Under the pieces are notes generated by a model that saw only the letters and a program-made list of their open reading frames with translations, was not told the DNA's origin and searched no databases. Shown here one piece after another: positions 1 through 8,794 of a stretch of 64,000 nucleotides of DNA. The position numbers and the translations under genes are program-made. Origin of the DNA: Hyphomicrobiaceae bacterium (GTDB taxonomy: Bacteria; Pseudomonadota; Alphaproteobacteria; Rhizobiales; Hyphomicrobiaceae); assembly GCA_021775735.1 (NCBI GenBank), contig JAJFHG010000041.1, positions 124,001 to 188,000 of the forward strand. The letters run 5' to 3'. Each line of letters opens with the position of its first letter. Position 1 is the first letter of the stretch.

Positions 1-65
1 GTGGCTGGCAAAGAAAAGTCAGGCGCCAACCAGCCAAAGTCACAAATCGGAGTGGTCTCTGCCAT
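1..65 (-). CDS. Thioredoxin/redoxin-family protein, N-terminal fragment
   Basis: Only the first 21 codons lie in the window; the gene continues off the left edge on the minus strand. The reading starts MAETTPICDFGW and continues LAPDFSLPA. This matches the opening of a redoxin (AhpC/TSA-like thioredoxin fold) family whose members begin with a PxCDFGW-x-A-x-DF stretch and later carry a CNHCP-type redox site, which is not visible here. The start at 65 is preferred over an in-frame ATG at 80 because a GAGAGG ribosome site sits just before it. It is co-directional with the transporter gene to its right, about 40 bases away, so the two may be cotranscribed. The family call rests on a short fragment. 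Confidence 0.55.
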   Translation of the reverse strand, partial: MAETTPICDFGWLAPDFSLPA

Positions 66-106
66 ATCAATCCTCTCCATGCGCGTTTTAAGCAAACCAG
101 TTCCGT

Positions 107-1066
107 CTAGCCCTGGGGCGGCACCGAAGCACTGCTTTGTGGCGCCTTATGGAGTTTGGCCTCTCGGTGCGTGATGTAAACCGCCGCTGCAAAAATAAGT
201 GTGGCTCCAAGCCAAGTCGGTCCATCAATCATTTCGCCAAATGCCAAATATCCGATCAAAACCGAAAATGGTAGCCGAGAAAACTTAAATGTCATGACGA
301 GTGAGGCTTCAGCGACGGTATAGCCGCGCACCAAGGTGACGTGGCCAAGAACCGCGACAAGTCCGAGCGCTGCCATCGCCAACCAGATTTCAGGCGTTGG
401 CGTTTTCCAAACGAAGATCGCAGGGATCAAGGCCAGCGGCACCATGCACAGATTGGTAATAAACACGATACGGTCAGCATCATCACGACCCGTCATCTTT
501 TTCACAAGCGGGCCGATAAGACCGATCGCCATTGCTGAGATGAGCGCAAACGTTTGGCCAACACCAAATACGGTTGTACCCGGCCGCAATATGATCGCGG
601 CGCCCACAATCCCGACGCAAAGAGCTAACCATCGTCTGGCATGCACCCGTTCACCGAGCAGAAGAATAGCAAAGAACGTCCCAAAGATAGGCGACAGGAA
701 GCTGATCGCAGTTACTTCGCCTACGGTGATCAATTCCAGGGCATGAAACATTGCTAACATTGAAATGTAGCTAATCACCACCCGTGTGCCGTAGAGCCGA
801 AACTGGTCTGTACGCACCAATGATGTGCCGCGAATAAACAACAGCGGTGACATCCACAGCACTGAAAACACAGTACGCAGGAACAAAATTTGAAACGGAT
901 CGAAGCCCTGTTTGGTGATGTAGCGCACCAAACCGGCAATGGCGGCGAGAAACAACATCGACAATGTGACCCAGAGAAAGGCTTCAATCGGATGCTTATG
1001 TTTTCCCGATACACCATCAGATGCGCTAAACTCGGGGGATTGAGAGTGCTGGTCGGCAAGCGACAT
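107..1066 (-). CDS. DMT-superfamily (EamA) inner-membrane transporter
   Basis: A 319-residue polytopic membrane protein with about ten hydrophobic helices after a 25-residue polar N-terminus, the usual size and layout of drug/metabolite transporters of the EamA family. Two homologous halves are visible: the first ends near the SPIFGTFFA / GERVHARRW region and the second near the IGYLAFGEMIDGPTW region. The phrase 'lgE' followed by a basic/tryptophan stretch at the end of each half is typical. The family exports amino acids, purines or other small metabolites; the substrate cannot be read from sequence. The ATG start has a weak AGG-type ribosome site. The downstream neighbour is the redoxin fragment. 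Confidence 0.88.
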   Translation of the reverse strand: MSLADQHSQSPEFSASDGVSGKHKHPIEAFLWVTLSMLFLAAIAGLVRYITKQGFDPFQILFLRTVFSVLWMSPLLFIRGTSLVRTDQFRLYGTRVVISYISMLAMFHALELITVGEVTAISFLSPIFGTFFAILLLGERVHARRWLALCVGIVGAAIILRPGTTVFGVGQTFALISAMAIGLIGPLVKKMTGRDDADRIVFITNLCMVPLALIPAIFVWKTPTPEIWLAMAALGLVAVLGHVTLVRGYTVAEASLVMTFKFSRLPFSVLIGYLAFGEMIDGPTWLGATLIFAAAVYITHREAKLHKAPQSSASVPPQG

Positions 1067-1226
1067 TGAAGGGCCTAACGGTGGGACTTACGAGATTTTC
1101 TGTTACCCCGTTATCGACCAATCCTTACTCAAATTGCAAAGTTTATCAGACAGCGTCAGCGCGCGTGGATGCACGTGCGTGTTCGCACATCAAAGCGGGC
1201 CGTTTGGAGTTTAGGCCGTTTGGGGC

Positions 1227-2081
1227 TTAGGAGGAGGGCATATCATGCAAACGCACAGCCATGACCGTTGCGTTGTCTTGATGTGGGTCACGCACCGCTT
1301 CAACTGCACGAATAAGAGCATCACAGACCGAGCGTGCACCATCTGACCCATAAGCGGTTACGATACGTTCGATTTCAGGCGGCTCGAGCGTTTGCAAACC
1401 ATCACTTGCAAGAATGATATAATCGCCCTTTTCAATCTTAAGCGGGTTGCGCGACACATCAACCAACTCGATTTCATCGCCCGTAATGGCAGAGCGCAGC
1501 ATGTGTCGACGTGGATCACGTTTGGCTTCTTCTTCGCTGATGCTACCAGCAGCAGCGAGGCGATCCAGTTCTGGCGCCAACGAATGGTCTTCATTGAGTA
1601 ACGCGATTTCGCCGCCGCGAAACAACATCAATGGACTGTCACCAACACTGACCCACTCAACACCATCGGGGCTAAACACTGCGCCAATCATTGTTGATCC
1701 CATACCATCAAGCATCGGGTCATCATCGGTTACTTGCCGAACCGCATCATTGGCCATCCGTAACGACGCAACCAGCCGTTCACGTACATTGCCTTTCAAG
1801 TTCGAAAAACTTTGCAAGAAACTCGTGCACACCGTTTTGGATGCCGTCGCACCACCGGTATGTCCACCCATGCCATCTGCCAGAACAGCAACCAGGTCTG
1901 GAGCACCGTTGCTGGTCTCACCAGCGCCGGTTTGGACGGATTTGCCGTCGTCTTGAGCTGACGCAGACATGCCAACAGGGGCCAGAGATGCGATCTCTGA
2001 ACCCTGCCTCAGCAGTACGGAGTCTTCCTGATAGTCCCGCGCACCCTGCGTTGTCGCGTGCGCATGATCAAAACCTTGCAT
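1227..2081 (-). CDS. PP2C-family Ser/Thr protein phosphatase
   Basis: A 284-residue soluble protein with the PP2C (PPM) metal-dependent phosphatase signature: a RDYQEDS stretch near residue 16, LADGMGGHTGG near 68-78, a DGMGST motif, ASDGLQTL near 226 and a final DNATVM, which together supply the acidic residues that hold the two metal ions. It should dephosphorylate Ser/Thr phosphoproteins in the cytoplasm. A polar insert of about 35 residues follows the first motif. The ATG overlaps the TAA of the upstream FHA gene by one base, indicating translational coupling. With the two FHA genes and the divergent kinase at 4058 it forms a kinase/phosphatase/reader set; it is the probable antagonist of that kinase. 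Similar trios occur with type VI secretion loci, but no secretion gene is visible here. Confidence 0.9.
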   Translation of the reverse strand: MQGFDHAHATTQGARDYQEDSVLLRQGSEIASLAPVGMSASAQDDGKSVQTGAGETSNGAPDLVAVLADGMGGHTGGATASKTVCTSFLQSFSNLKGNVRERLVASLRMANDAVRQVTDDDPMLDGMGSTMIGAVFSPDGVEWVSVGDSPLMLFRGGEIALLNEDHSLAPELDRLAAAGSISEEEAKRDPRRHMLRSAITGDEIELVDVSRNPLKIEKGDYIILASDGLQTLEPPEIERIVTAYGSDGARSVCDALIRAVEAVRDPHQDNATVMAVRLHDMPSS

Positions 2082-2899
2082 TATCCCTTAGTTGTCTCGT
2101 TCAAAGCCGACCAGTCAAACTCGGTGCCACAAAACGGAACAAACACCAATTGGGTCCTACCCATCACGATGACGTCCATTTGGTTGAGGCTAACCGCGCC
2201 CGTCGGCTTTTTGTTGTTGACGGAAACGACATTTGTTTTAGCAAGGTTTGGAACAAACAAGAAGGAGCGATCTGAAGAATCATAGCGAATATAGGCTTGT
2301 TCCTCAGACGAGATCGCTTCATCGCCAAAATCTATCGCAATTCTATTTTGCGAACCCCGGCCAACCGAGTTGTTTCCTTCAAAAACTGGGCGATAGTTGC
2401 CAATACCAGGGCCACCGACCACCACCACCCATCCAACGACGGGATCTTTTTCAAATTCACCACGTTCAACCTTGAGCTTGCCGCGTACAAGTTGGGTGCG
2501 GGCTGGTGACTCGGTCGTATTTTCAGCCTGGCCTTTTATTTCATTGGATTTCACAACCCGCGTCGTGGGCAGTTTGTGCAATTTGATTTGCTGTTCTTCA
2601 AGCGGGCGTGATGTGCCACGCACGGCTTTGGCTGCACTTGCTGCACTTGGTACAGTTGCAGCGGTGGCCACATCAGGCCCGGCGGCCTTGGCGCCTGAAG
2701 CCTCAGCCGTTTTTTTAGCCTCAGCTTTGGGCACTGGCGGCGGGGCGGCTTTATTTTCATGCACAGGTGTTTGCCCACGCGTTGTTTCTTCACGACCCGC
2801 CGCAACCAAAGCATCCTTCAAAGAGCCTAAGAAACGCGTCGTGCGTGCTTCACCATTTTGTCCGGCACCGCGGCCGTCTGTCGTTGGGTCTTGTGTCAT
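2081..2899 (-). CDS. FHA-domain protein with long Ala/Lys-rich N-terminus
   Basis: A 272-residue protein. The first ~120 residues are low-complexity, rich in alanine, lysine and proline, and probably disordered. The C-terminal ~100 residues form an FHA (phosphothreonine-binding) fold with a VGRGSQN strand, a SSEEQAYI segment and a VNN turn. Canonical FHA domains have S-R-x-H at the second site; here the Ser is kept but the His position is Gln, so phosphothreonine binding may be weakened or altered. It lies directly upstream of the PP2C gene (stop and start share one base) and downstream of a second FHA gene. It is most likely an adaptor in the local Ser/Thr phosphorylation circuit. FHA assignment is secure; the exact role is inference. 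Confidence 0.8.
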   Translation of the reverse strand: MTQDPTTDGRGAGQNGEARTTRFLGSLKDALVAAGREETTRGQTPVHENKAAPPPVPKAEAKKTAEASGAKAAGPDVATAATVPSAASAAKAVRGTSRPLEEQQIKLHKLPTTRVVKSNEIKGQAENTTESPARTQLVRGKLKVERGEFEKDPVVGWVVVVGGPGIGNYRPVFEGNNSVGRGSQNRIAIDFGDEAISSEEQAYIRYDSSDRSFLFVPNLAKTNVVSVNNKKPTGAVSLNQMDVIVMGRTQLVFVPFCGTEFDWSALNETTKG

Positions 2900-2983
2900 G
2901 TCTAACTCCCTTGTGGCGGTTGTCTTGTGGTGTGACTAACTTTGCTTTCTCTGCGTCGGTATTTTACCGGGCGCGGAAACTGG

Positions 2984-3724
2984 TTAGGTTTGAGCGGTGA
3001 GAAACATCAATCGGGCACGCCCGAGACGGATCTCATCACCATTAAAAATCTGATGTTGCAAGACGGGATGTCCATTGACGACAACACCATTGCCCGTCCC
3101 TGCACCCATATCTGTCACTAGATACTCAGCATCTTCGGTACAATGGATCGTCGCATGATGGCGATGCACGGTTGGATCGGGAATGACAATATCAACATCG
3201 TCTGAACGACCAATTTGAACGACCGGGCGGGAAAGAGTAAAGCGCATCGGACGGCAGTGCCCTGTTGGATCGCTCAGCTCAACCATTGCCTTTGATGGCC
3301 AGACGGGCCGACCCGCATCGCAAGCAGCACGGTCAGATATGGGCCTCGCAACACCCTGTGTCCCAGAATCATGATGTTCCGTGCGCTCTGTCACCCGATC
3401 AGGGATTTCAGAATCCGATGCGTGTTGAGAGATCGCGCGGGCAAGTGCGGCGAGGACTGAAATGATCGGGAACAAAACGAGTGCAGCCAAACCCAACACC
3501 AATGTTGGCACCTGCTGGTAGAGGTCACTCGGCCAAACAACAGCAGCATCTCTGGCCTGCCCAACCGAAGTCTGGACCAGGGGCACTTGCTCGTACAGCA
3601 AATGTGCACTCATTGCACCGAGCCCGAACCAAGCAGGTGTTGCAACGACCAACGCAAACACAAGGGTTGCGGGCAATACCAGCAAAACAATCGTTAAATT
3701 GAATGACAACGTCCGAGCACGCAT
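2984..3724 (-). CDS. Membrane-anchored FHA-domain protein
   Basis: A 246-residue protein with two hydrophobic helices (about residues 8-33 and 60-90) separated by a short loop that should face the periplasm, then a linker and a C-terminal FHA domain (about 165-243). The FHA part shows VVQIGRS, a VHRHHATI segment with the conserved His, and GNGVVVNG. It should dock phosphothreonine partners at the inner membrane. It is first in the minus-strand trio FHA-FHA-PP2C, which is divergent from the WD40 kinase gene, so its natural ligand could be the autophosphorylated kinase. In the binding loop the usual Ser is replaced by His (VHR instead of VSR). The ATG start is preceded by a GGGG stretch. Confidence 0.82.
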   Translation of the reverse strand: MRARTLSFNLTIVLLVLPATLVFALVVATPAWFGLGAMSAHLLYEQVPLVQTSVGQARDAAVVWPSDLYQQVPTLVLGLAALVLFPIISVLAALARAISQHASDSEIPDRVTERTEHHDSGTQGVARPISDRAACDAGRPVWPSKAMVELSDPTGHCRPMRFTLSRPVVQIGRSDDVDIVIPDPTVHRHHATIHCTEDAEYLVTDMGAGTGNGVVVNGHPVLQHQIFNGDEIRLGRARLMFLTAQT

Positions 3725-4057
3725 CGTGCGAATCCCCGCGAATTGGCGACGACAGTGAAAGCGCTGTGGGGCAGCAAAAAGGCAATTGTGTGCGCATTGA
3801 ATGTTTTATGCTGAAATTGATTGGCGGTATGTTGTAGGGCTAAGGCATTGATCGCCAGGGACTATAATTCCCTGCCGCTGCCCTATCAGCACATGCACCA
3901 CACTCAAAAATACAATAAGAACTCAGCCACAGTTTTCGACACTCCCAATCTAGCCAGCGCCACATTCTGGGCTCATAACGAGCACTAATTAGGGATTCGA
4001 TTTTAGTTACACCGTGGGCGTAATACTGTACCCACTGCGGATGATCGTTTGGGGACC
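3725..4057. promoter_or_regulatory. Divergent promoter region between FHA trio and kinase
   Basis: A 333-base gap between divergently transcribed genes, so it must contain promoters for both directions. It is AT-richer than its flanks. I see no clear consensus promoter, repeat or operator. A short reading frame that overlaps the right end starts with TTG at 4049 and is only an extension of the kinase gene. Confidence 0.4.
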
Positions 4058-6454
4058 ATGACCGACCATATATCGCTTCAGAGCGGCACAGAATTGGTTG
4101 GCGATTATCGCATTGACCGCGTACTTGGTGCAGGTGGCTTCGGTATCACCTACCTCGCCGATGAACTTGCGCTTGATCGACGCGTGACCATCAAGGAATA
4201 CTTCCCTTCAGACTTTGCCGCCCGCAGCGATGGCTCTGATGCGGTTCCCAAGTCACAAGATTGCTCAGGTGATTATCGCTGGGGTTTGGACCGATTCATT
4301 GAAGAGGCGCAAACTCTTGCTCGCTTCGATCACCCCAACATCGTCCGCGTCTATCGCTACTTCCGCGCCAACAACACCGGCTACATGGTTTTGCATTTTG
4401 AGGAAGGGCAAAGTCTGAAGTCCTGGCTCAAAGGCTTAAAGCGTGCGCCACGACAAAAAGAACTCGACGCGATTGTACCTAATCTGCTTGACGCTTTGGA
4501 ATTGATCCATAAGGCGGACTTCCTGCATCGCGATATTGCACCTGACAATATCATCATTCGCAAAAACGGCCATCCAGTGTTGATTGACTTTGGTTCTGCA
4601 CGCGGCGAAATCGCCTCACATTCCAAAACCGTGTCGGCTTTGGTCAAACCTGGCTACAGCCCTTACGAACAGTATGCCGAAACCAGTTCCAAACAGGGCC
4701 CTTGGACAGACATCTACGCTCTGGCCGGAACGCTTTATCACGCTGTCACTGGCAAGCGACCACCAGACGCCCCGTCTCGCATGGTCACAGATGAGTTTAT
4801 TCCAGCGCGCGAAGCTGCGATTGGTGGCTATCGAAAAGGCTTTCTCAATGCCATCGATAAGGCGCTAAATCTCAAAATTGAGGCGCGACCAAAGTCTGTC
4901 GCGGCATGGCGTCGAGACTTGATGGCACCGGAACCGCAAAAGCGCGGGTGGCGCACGAAAGCACCTGAGCCTCAAGCGATTGCGCCCGCCAAAGTCGTTG
5001 CAAAGAAGGCAGAAGTAAAAGTCGCAGCAGCAGATACCGCTACCGTCCGGCTGAACAAAAAAGACACTGGCGTACAACAAGCCACCAAGAAGCCCGTGCG
5101 TGGTGGTGGGCTCATTGATTTTCTTGATGGGCTGAAGTCAAAACCTGCCGCAACGCCGGCAAAAAAAGCCGCAAAACCAGCATCACGAAAGAAACAAAAA
5201 GCAAAAGCGAATTCCGACAAAGGCAACAAATCTTCGACGTGGCGCTTTTCAACGATGCTGAAACGCATCAAAACATCGCCAAATCCCATACGGGTCAAAC
5301 AGGTCACAACAACGCCTGAACCACGCCAGCGCGCGGTTCCAACACCCAAACCGCCGCGTCCCCGGCGCATTGGTCAGCGCAAACGCAATAACTTGCGCCC
5401 CGTTCTGGTTAAGCTGATACTTGGCGTTGGTGTCGCCACAGCCGCCGTAGCCATGCAGGACCGTTTTCCTTGGCCAAGCCATGCCAACACGTCTCCCCTG
5501 ACCACCGCGAGCATTCGCAAAGCAGCGCCACCAAAACGACAACCGGAACGGCTCGAACGCGCGTTTTCAGGTCACACGAGCGCAATTCTCGCAACCGCAT
5601 TTGCTGATAGTGGGCGAACGTTGTTGACTGCAGGCAAAGATGGCAGCCTCAAAACGTGGGAAGCAGCATCCGGCACTCCGGTGCGCACGATTATGTTGCC
5701 TGACGGGCCCGCTTTCGCCTTGGCCGCGCATGACAACAAAGCGCTGACCGGCCATGCCAATGGCACCATCGCACTCTGGGATCTGACAAACGGCTCTAAG
5801 GTGTCCACTTTCAAGCGCAACGAGGCGCGCATCTGGTCGGTTACATTTGTCGATGACGGGACAAAATTTGCAGCCTCCAGTCACGACTGGAAAACGGCGC
5901 TTTGGGATGCCACATCATCCAACGCACCGCTCCATGTTTTTGAAGGTCACAGAAGTGCCGTTCAGGTTGTTGCGTATACCAAAACCCCGCGTGGGCCAAT
6001 GATTGCAACCGGTGGCGCAGACAAAACCATCAAGATGTGGAACGCAGAGACATTTAAGCTCGTACGCACCTATCGCGGCCATCGCGATTTTGTGAACCAC
6101 ATCGCGTTCTCTCAGGATGGAAATCGGATGGCCAGCGCCAGCATTGATGGCAACATTCGTATTTGGTCAACGCGGTCACGAAAACTCTATCGCTCATACA
6201 AGGAACACAGAGGTCCCCTGACAGGTCTCGCCTTCCGAGGCAATGGAACCAAGCTGATCTCAGCGGGCAAAGATCAAAACGTTAGGTTCTGGAATACTAA
6301 ACGCCGGCGCAGCGAAAAGATGCTGAAAACAAAACACGGAAACATTGAATCTTTGGCATTTGCACCCACCAATGACCGCGTGGCTGCCAGCGATGGTCAA
6401 GGACAAGTTGAGCTGTGGTCTCTTGGCGGTGGCGCCAAACTGTCAGCGAAGTAA
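4058..6454 (+). CDS. Transmembrane Ser/Thr protein kinase with WD40 propeller
   Basis: 798 residues. Residues ~17-285 are a eukaryotic-type kinase: glycine loop GAGGFG at 24-29, the lysine in VTIKEYF (K46), catalytic HRDIAPDN (157-164) and DFG (177-179), all intact. A basic, Ala/Pro-rich linker of ~160 residues leads to one membrane helix (~449-466). The C-terminal ~300 residues hold seven WD40 repeats, enough for one closed propeller, each ending in a W-x-x-x motif such as LWDLTNG or MWNAET. Topology is kinase inside, propeller in the periplasm, so it is likely a receptor kinase sensing a protein or envelope cue. The start at 4058 follows a GGGG site; an in-frame TTG at 4049 is less likely. 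Divergent from PP2C and FHA genes, its expected partners. Confidence 0.92.
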   Translation: MTDHISLQSGTELVGDYRIDRVLGAGGFGITYLADELALDRRVTIKEYFPSDFAARSDGSDAVPKSQDCSGDYRWGLDRFIEEAQTLARFDHPNIVRVYRYFRANNTGYMVLHFEEGQSLKSWLKGLKRAPRQKELDAIVPNLLDALELIHKADFLHRDIAPDNIIIRKNGHPVLIDFGSARGEIASHSKTVSALVKPGYSPYEQYAETSSKQGPWTDIYALAGTLYHAVTGKRPPDAPSRMVTDEFIPAREAAIGGYRKGFLNAIDKALNLKIEARPKSVAAWRRDLMAPEPQKRGWRTKAPEPQAIAPAKVVAKKAEVKVAAADTATVRLNKKDTGVQQATKKPVRGGGLIDFLDGLKSKPAATPAKKAAKPASRKKQKAKANSDKGNKSSTWRFSTMLKRIKTSPNPIRVKQVTTTPEPRQRAVPTPKPPRPRRIGQRKRNNLRPVLVKLILGVGVATAAVAMQDRFPWPSHANTSPLTTASIRKAAPPKRQPERLERAFSGHTSAILATAFADSGRTLLTAGKDGSLKTWEAASGTPVRTIMLPDGPAFALAAHDNKALTGHANGTIALWDLTNGSKVSTFKRNEARIWSVTFVDDGTKFAASSHDWKTALWDATSSNAPLHVFEGHRSAVQVVAYTKTPRGPMIATGGADKTIKMWNAETFKLVRTYRGHRDFVNHIAFSQDGNRMASASIDGNIRIWSTRSRKLYRSYKEHRGPLTGLAFRGNGTKLISAGKDQNVRFWNTKRRRSEKMLKTKHGNIESLAFAPTNDRVAASDGQGQVELWSLGGGAKLSAK

Positions 6455-6485
6455 CTCAGGCACTTTTGAAGGCAGCAGAGTTTAC

Positions 6486-7055
6486 CTAACCGTTTTTGCG
6501 GTGTGCCATTTTATACGCTTCAATATGACCGGCTAAATCAATGTGCTCCGCACAATGGATCCCGCAACGCCGTGCAATTTCAGTGAGCTCGCGTTCAGCA
6601 CCGGCAACATTACCCTTTGTCAGGTGAGCCTCACCGAGATATGCGCGCGCCACGCTATAATTCGGGTTGAGCGCCAATGCTTTTGCATAATATGGAAAGG
6701 CTTGAGAAATATTGCCTAGTTTGCGGTGTGAAAAACCGATGTAAGTCACCACACGTGGGTCTGTTTGATCTGCCGCCATCAAATACGACAACGCTTTTTG
6801 ATAAGACCCAGATTTTGCCAACCAATAGCCTGCATAAAAGAGTTCTGCGGAAGACGCCGTTTGCGATGGCTTGCCGACGCAAGACAGCCAAGCGGCCTGG
6901 TCAGCGATGGCATGATCACAATGGGCATGAAGCGGGCCTTGATCTTTGGCCAATGTCACGGGACCTGCAAATGTGCTGTGGCTGCCTGCAAGTGCCACCC
7001 CAAAGCCAGAAGCGAAAATCAAAGCCAAAGCTTGGCGTGATGCAGTGGTCGTCAT
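6486..7055 (-). CDS. Exported tetratricopeptide-repeat protein
   Basis: A 189-residue protein with a hydrophobic signal peptide (about residues 8-30, cleavage near TFAG). The middle (~65-150) contains about three TPR units, seen as AELFYAGYWLAKSGSYQKALSYL, then a unit with GFSHRKLGNISQAFPYY, then one with ARAYLGEAHLTKGNVAGAE. TPR proteins are protein-protein scaffolds; this one should be periplasmic. Four cysteines, two of them flanking short loops, could form disulfides. A good GGAGG site precedes the ATG by eight bases. It ends 31 bases from the kinase stop, convergent with it. A binding partner for the kinase's periplasmic propeller is possible, but that is only an inference from position. 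Confidence 0.75.
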   Translation of the reverse strand: MTTTASRQALALIFASGFGVALAGSHSTFAGPVTLAKDQGPLHAHCDHAIADQAAWLSCVGKPSQTASSAELFYAGYWLAKSGSYQKALSYLMAADQTDPRVVTYIGFSHRKLGNISQAFPYYAKALALNPNYSVARAYLGEAHLTKGNVAGAERELTEIARRCGIHCAEHIDLAGHIEAYKMAHRKNG

Positions 7056-7293
7056 TTGTTAGTCCTCCGTAACAAGTCTCAGACGTCACATAGCAGGCGG
7101 CGTCAGTTGAATAAAGGGGAAGAGATGCGTCATGTCCGTCGAAGCGGCTTGCTGGTGGTGCCAATCGACGGCCATTTTTTTTCGACAAACTTGTGGTCAC
7201 AGGCGTCTCGGGCTCGTATCCTTGCCACATAAGGACGTCACCAGGGGTACACCCACTTCCATTTGAGCATGTGTATGAGGGGCACGTACTGAA

Positions 7294-8733
7294 ATGCCGT
7301 TTTGGCGCAAAAAAGATGAAGGCTTTGAATGGAATAAGTACGTGCGGACCACAGTACTTGTTCGACGCGAAAAACGCCGCCAAAAATTAGAGGACGCAGG
7401 CGCTGCAGCGGCATTTGGTGTACGCCAGGCCAAATGGAAATCGATTGCCCATACCAAAGCAGCCGCCAAAGCGATTGGGCGCGGAAGCGTCGTTGCTGGC
7501 CAGGCCGTACGCTCAGGCAGCAAAGCCAGCTGGGCGTACAGCTGGCCACGATTTCAACATGCTTGGTACATCGGCATTAACGCCCTCAAGCATGGCTTAT
7601 GGACAACCGTTGCGCTCATGGGGGCGGCAGGCCGGTCGAGCTGGCACGGCATACGTCGCTTTCTAGCGCATGTTGTTTGGCCTGCTCTTGGTTTCATTGG
7701 CCAAAGGCTGTCAGCCTTTGCAGCACCAGCGATCAATCAACTTGCAAAACCGGAAGTGACTGGACCACTCAGTATCGTTGCCGTCATCGCCACGGTTGGT
7801 GCTGTCACAAATCTCTGGTCGTCCGGTCTGTCATCAGAAACGCTGTTCATCACCGGTCTCGCGCTAAGTCTTATCGGAATTTTGGTGGCTGCTTGGCCAT
7901 CAGGTGCCTCACTTTTTGGCTCATTGCCGACACTGTCATGGCCCGATTTTTCTAATCGGCCCACGTCACCGCGCGCAGCCAGCCTTGCTCTTGCCGTACC
8001 TGTCATCATCGCACTCGCAGCCGGCGGGACCTATATGGCTTTGGGAGATGGCAAATTCAGTTGGCCTGAGCTTCCCGATGTTGAAATGCCTCACGTGCCA
8101 AGCATAGAGGTCTCAGCACTTAACCCGTTCAAGAGTGAAATTATCAAAGGTCGCGCGCGCGCCATTGATGGCGGCCACCTGCGCGTAAGCAAGCAGGAGT
8201 TACGCCTTGATAATATCGACGCGCTGCTACCTAGCCAAACGTGTAAACGCAGCCGAGGCGGTTCCTGGCGTTGCGGACGCAAAGCCAAAAGCCAGCTGGC
8301 ACAGCTGGTACGCCGTCGCACGCTAACCTGCACGGTATCTGGCACAGACGACGACGGCATCAAACGGGCAACCTGCGTTTCTAAAGACGGAGATATTGCA
8401 GCAGCGCTGGTCGCACGGGGCTACGCTTTTGCGCACCTCGGTGCCTTAGCAAATTACCGCACAGACGAAGATCAAGCGCGTCAGAAAAAGCGCGGCATCT
8501 GGCAGGGCTCTGCCGAGCGTCCTGCCGACTATCGCATGGTGCGGTGGAACAAAGCCGTTAAAGCAGCGCCAAAGGGATGTCCTATTAAGGGCCGCGTTAT
8601 CCGACGCAAACGGCTCTATGCGTTGCCCTGGGATCGTGGGTATGCACGTGTCAAAGTACGCCCGAGGCGTGGAGAGAAATGGTTCTGCACAGAACAGGAT
8701 GCACGCGCTGCAGGATTTAGACACGCAAGCTAG
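7294..8733 (+). CDS. Membrane protein with degenerate thermonuclease-like domain
   Basis: 479 residues. A basic N-terminus (~1-115) is followed by three hydrophobic helices (about 155-180, 183-210 and 225-255), then an SNase-like domain (~285-405) and a short C-terminal Cys-x-Ile-Lys-G 'sunset'-type module (~430-475, CPIKGRVI ... GEKWFCTEQDA). The nuclease domain keeps Arg and Asp of the R-x-x-G-I-D core (LRLDNIDALLPS) but lacks the glutamate normally three residues after the Asp, so catalysis is doubtful. ExoI-like alphaproteobacterial proteins share the SNase plus C-terminal module. The ATG has an upstream GAGGGG. It lies at the end of the phospho-signalling island, divergent from the TPR gene. 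Function unknown; a structural or binding role is more likely than DNA cleavage. Confidence 0.7.
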   Translation: MPFWRKKDEGFEWNKYVRTTVLVRREKRRQKLEDAGAAAAFGVRQAKWKSIAHTKAAAKAIGRGSVVAGQAVRSGSKASWAYSWPRFQHAWYIGINALKHGLWTTVALMGAAGRSSWHGIRRFLAHVVWPALGFIGQRLSAFAAPAINQLAKPEVTGPLSIVAVIATVGAVTNLWSSGLSSETLFITGLALSLIGILVAAWPSGASLFGSLPTLSWPDFSNRPTSPRAASLALAVPVIIALAAGGTYMALGDGKFSWPELPDVEMPHVPSIEVSALNPFKSEIIKGRARAIDGGHLRVSKQELRLDNIDALLPSQTCKRSRGGSWRCGRKAKSQLAQLVRRRTLTCTVSGTDDDGIKRATCVSKDGDIAAALVARGYAFAHLGALANYRTDEDQARQKKRGIWQGSAERPADYRMVRWNKAVKAAPKGCPIKGRVIRRKRLYALPWDRGYARVKVRPRRGEKWFCTEQDARAAGFRHAS

Positions 8734-8763
8734 AGCGCCGCCAAATATTTCTCGCACTGACAT

Positions 8764-8794
8764 AAAAAAAACCCGCGGCCGACCAGGCCGCGGG
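8764..8794 (-). terminator. Rho-independent terminator for minus-strand transcription
   Basis: A nine-base-pair GC stem CCCGCGGCC / GGCCGCGGG with a five-base loop. On the plus strand it is preceded by eight A, which read as U8 after the stem on the minus strand. There is no U-run on the plus side, so it is oriented for a transcript coming from the right, although it sits 38 bases after the stop of the plus-strand gene ending at 8733. Confidence 0.75.

Noticed and set aside
1227-8733. Type VI secretion accessory locus
   Set aside because: The kinase, phosphatase and FHA genes resemble tag-type regulators, but none of the tss structural genes is in the window.
7294-8733. Active thermonuclease
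   Set aside because: The general-base glutamate of the SNase family is not present in the expected place.
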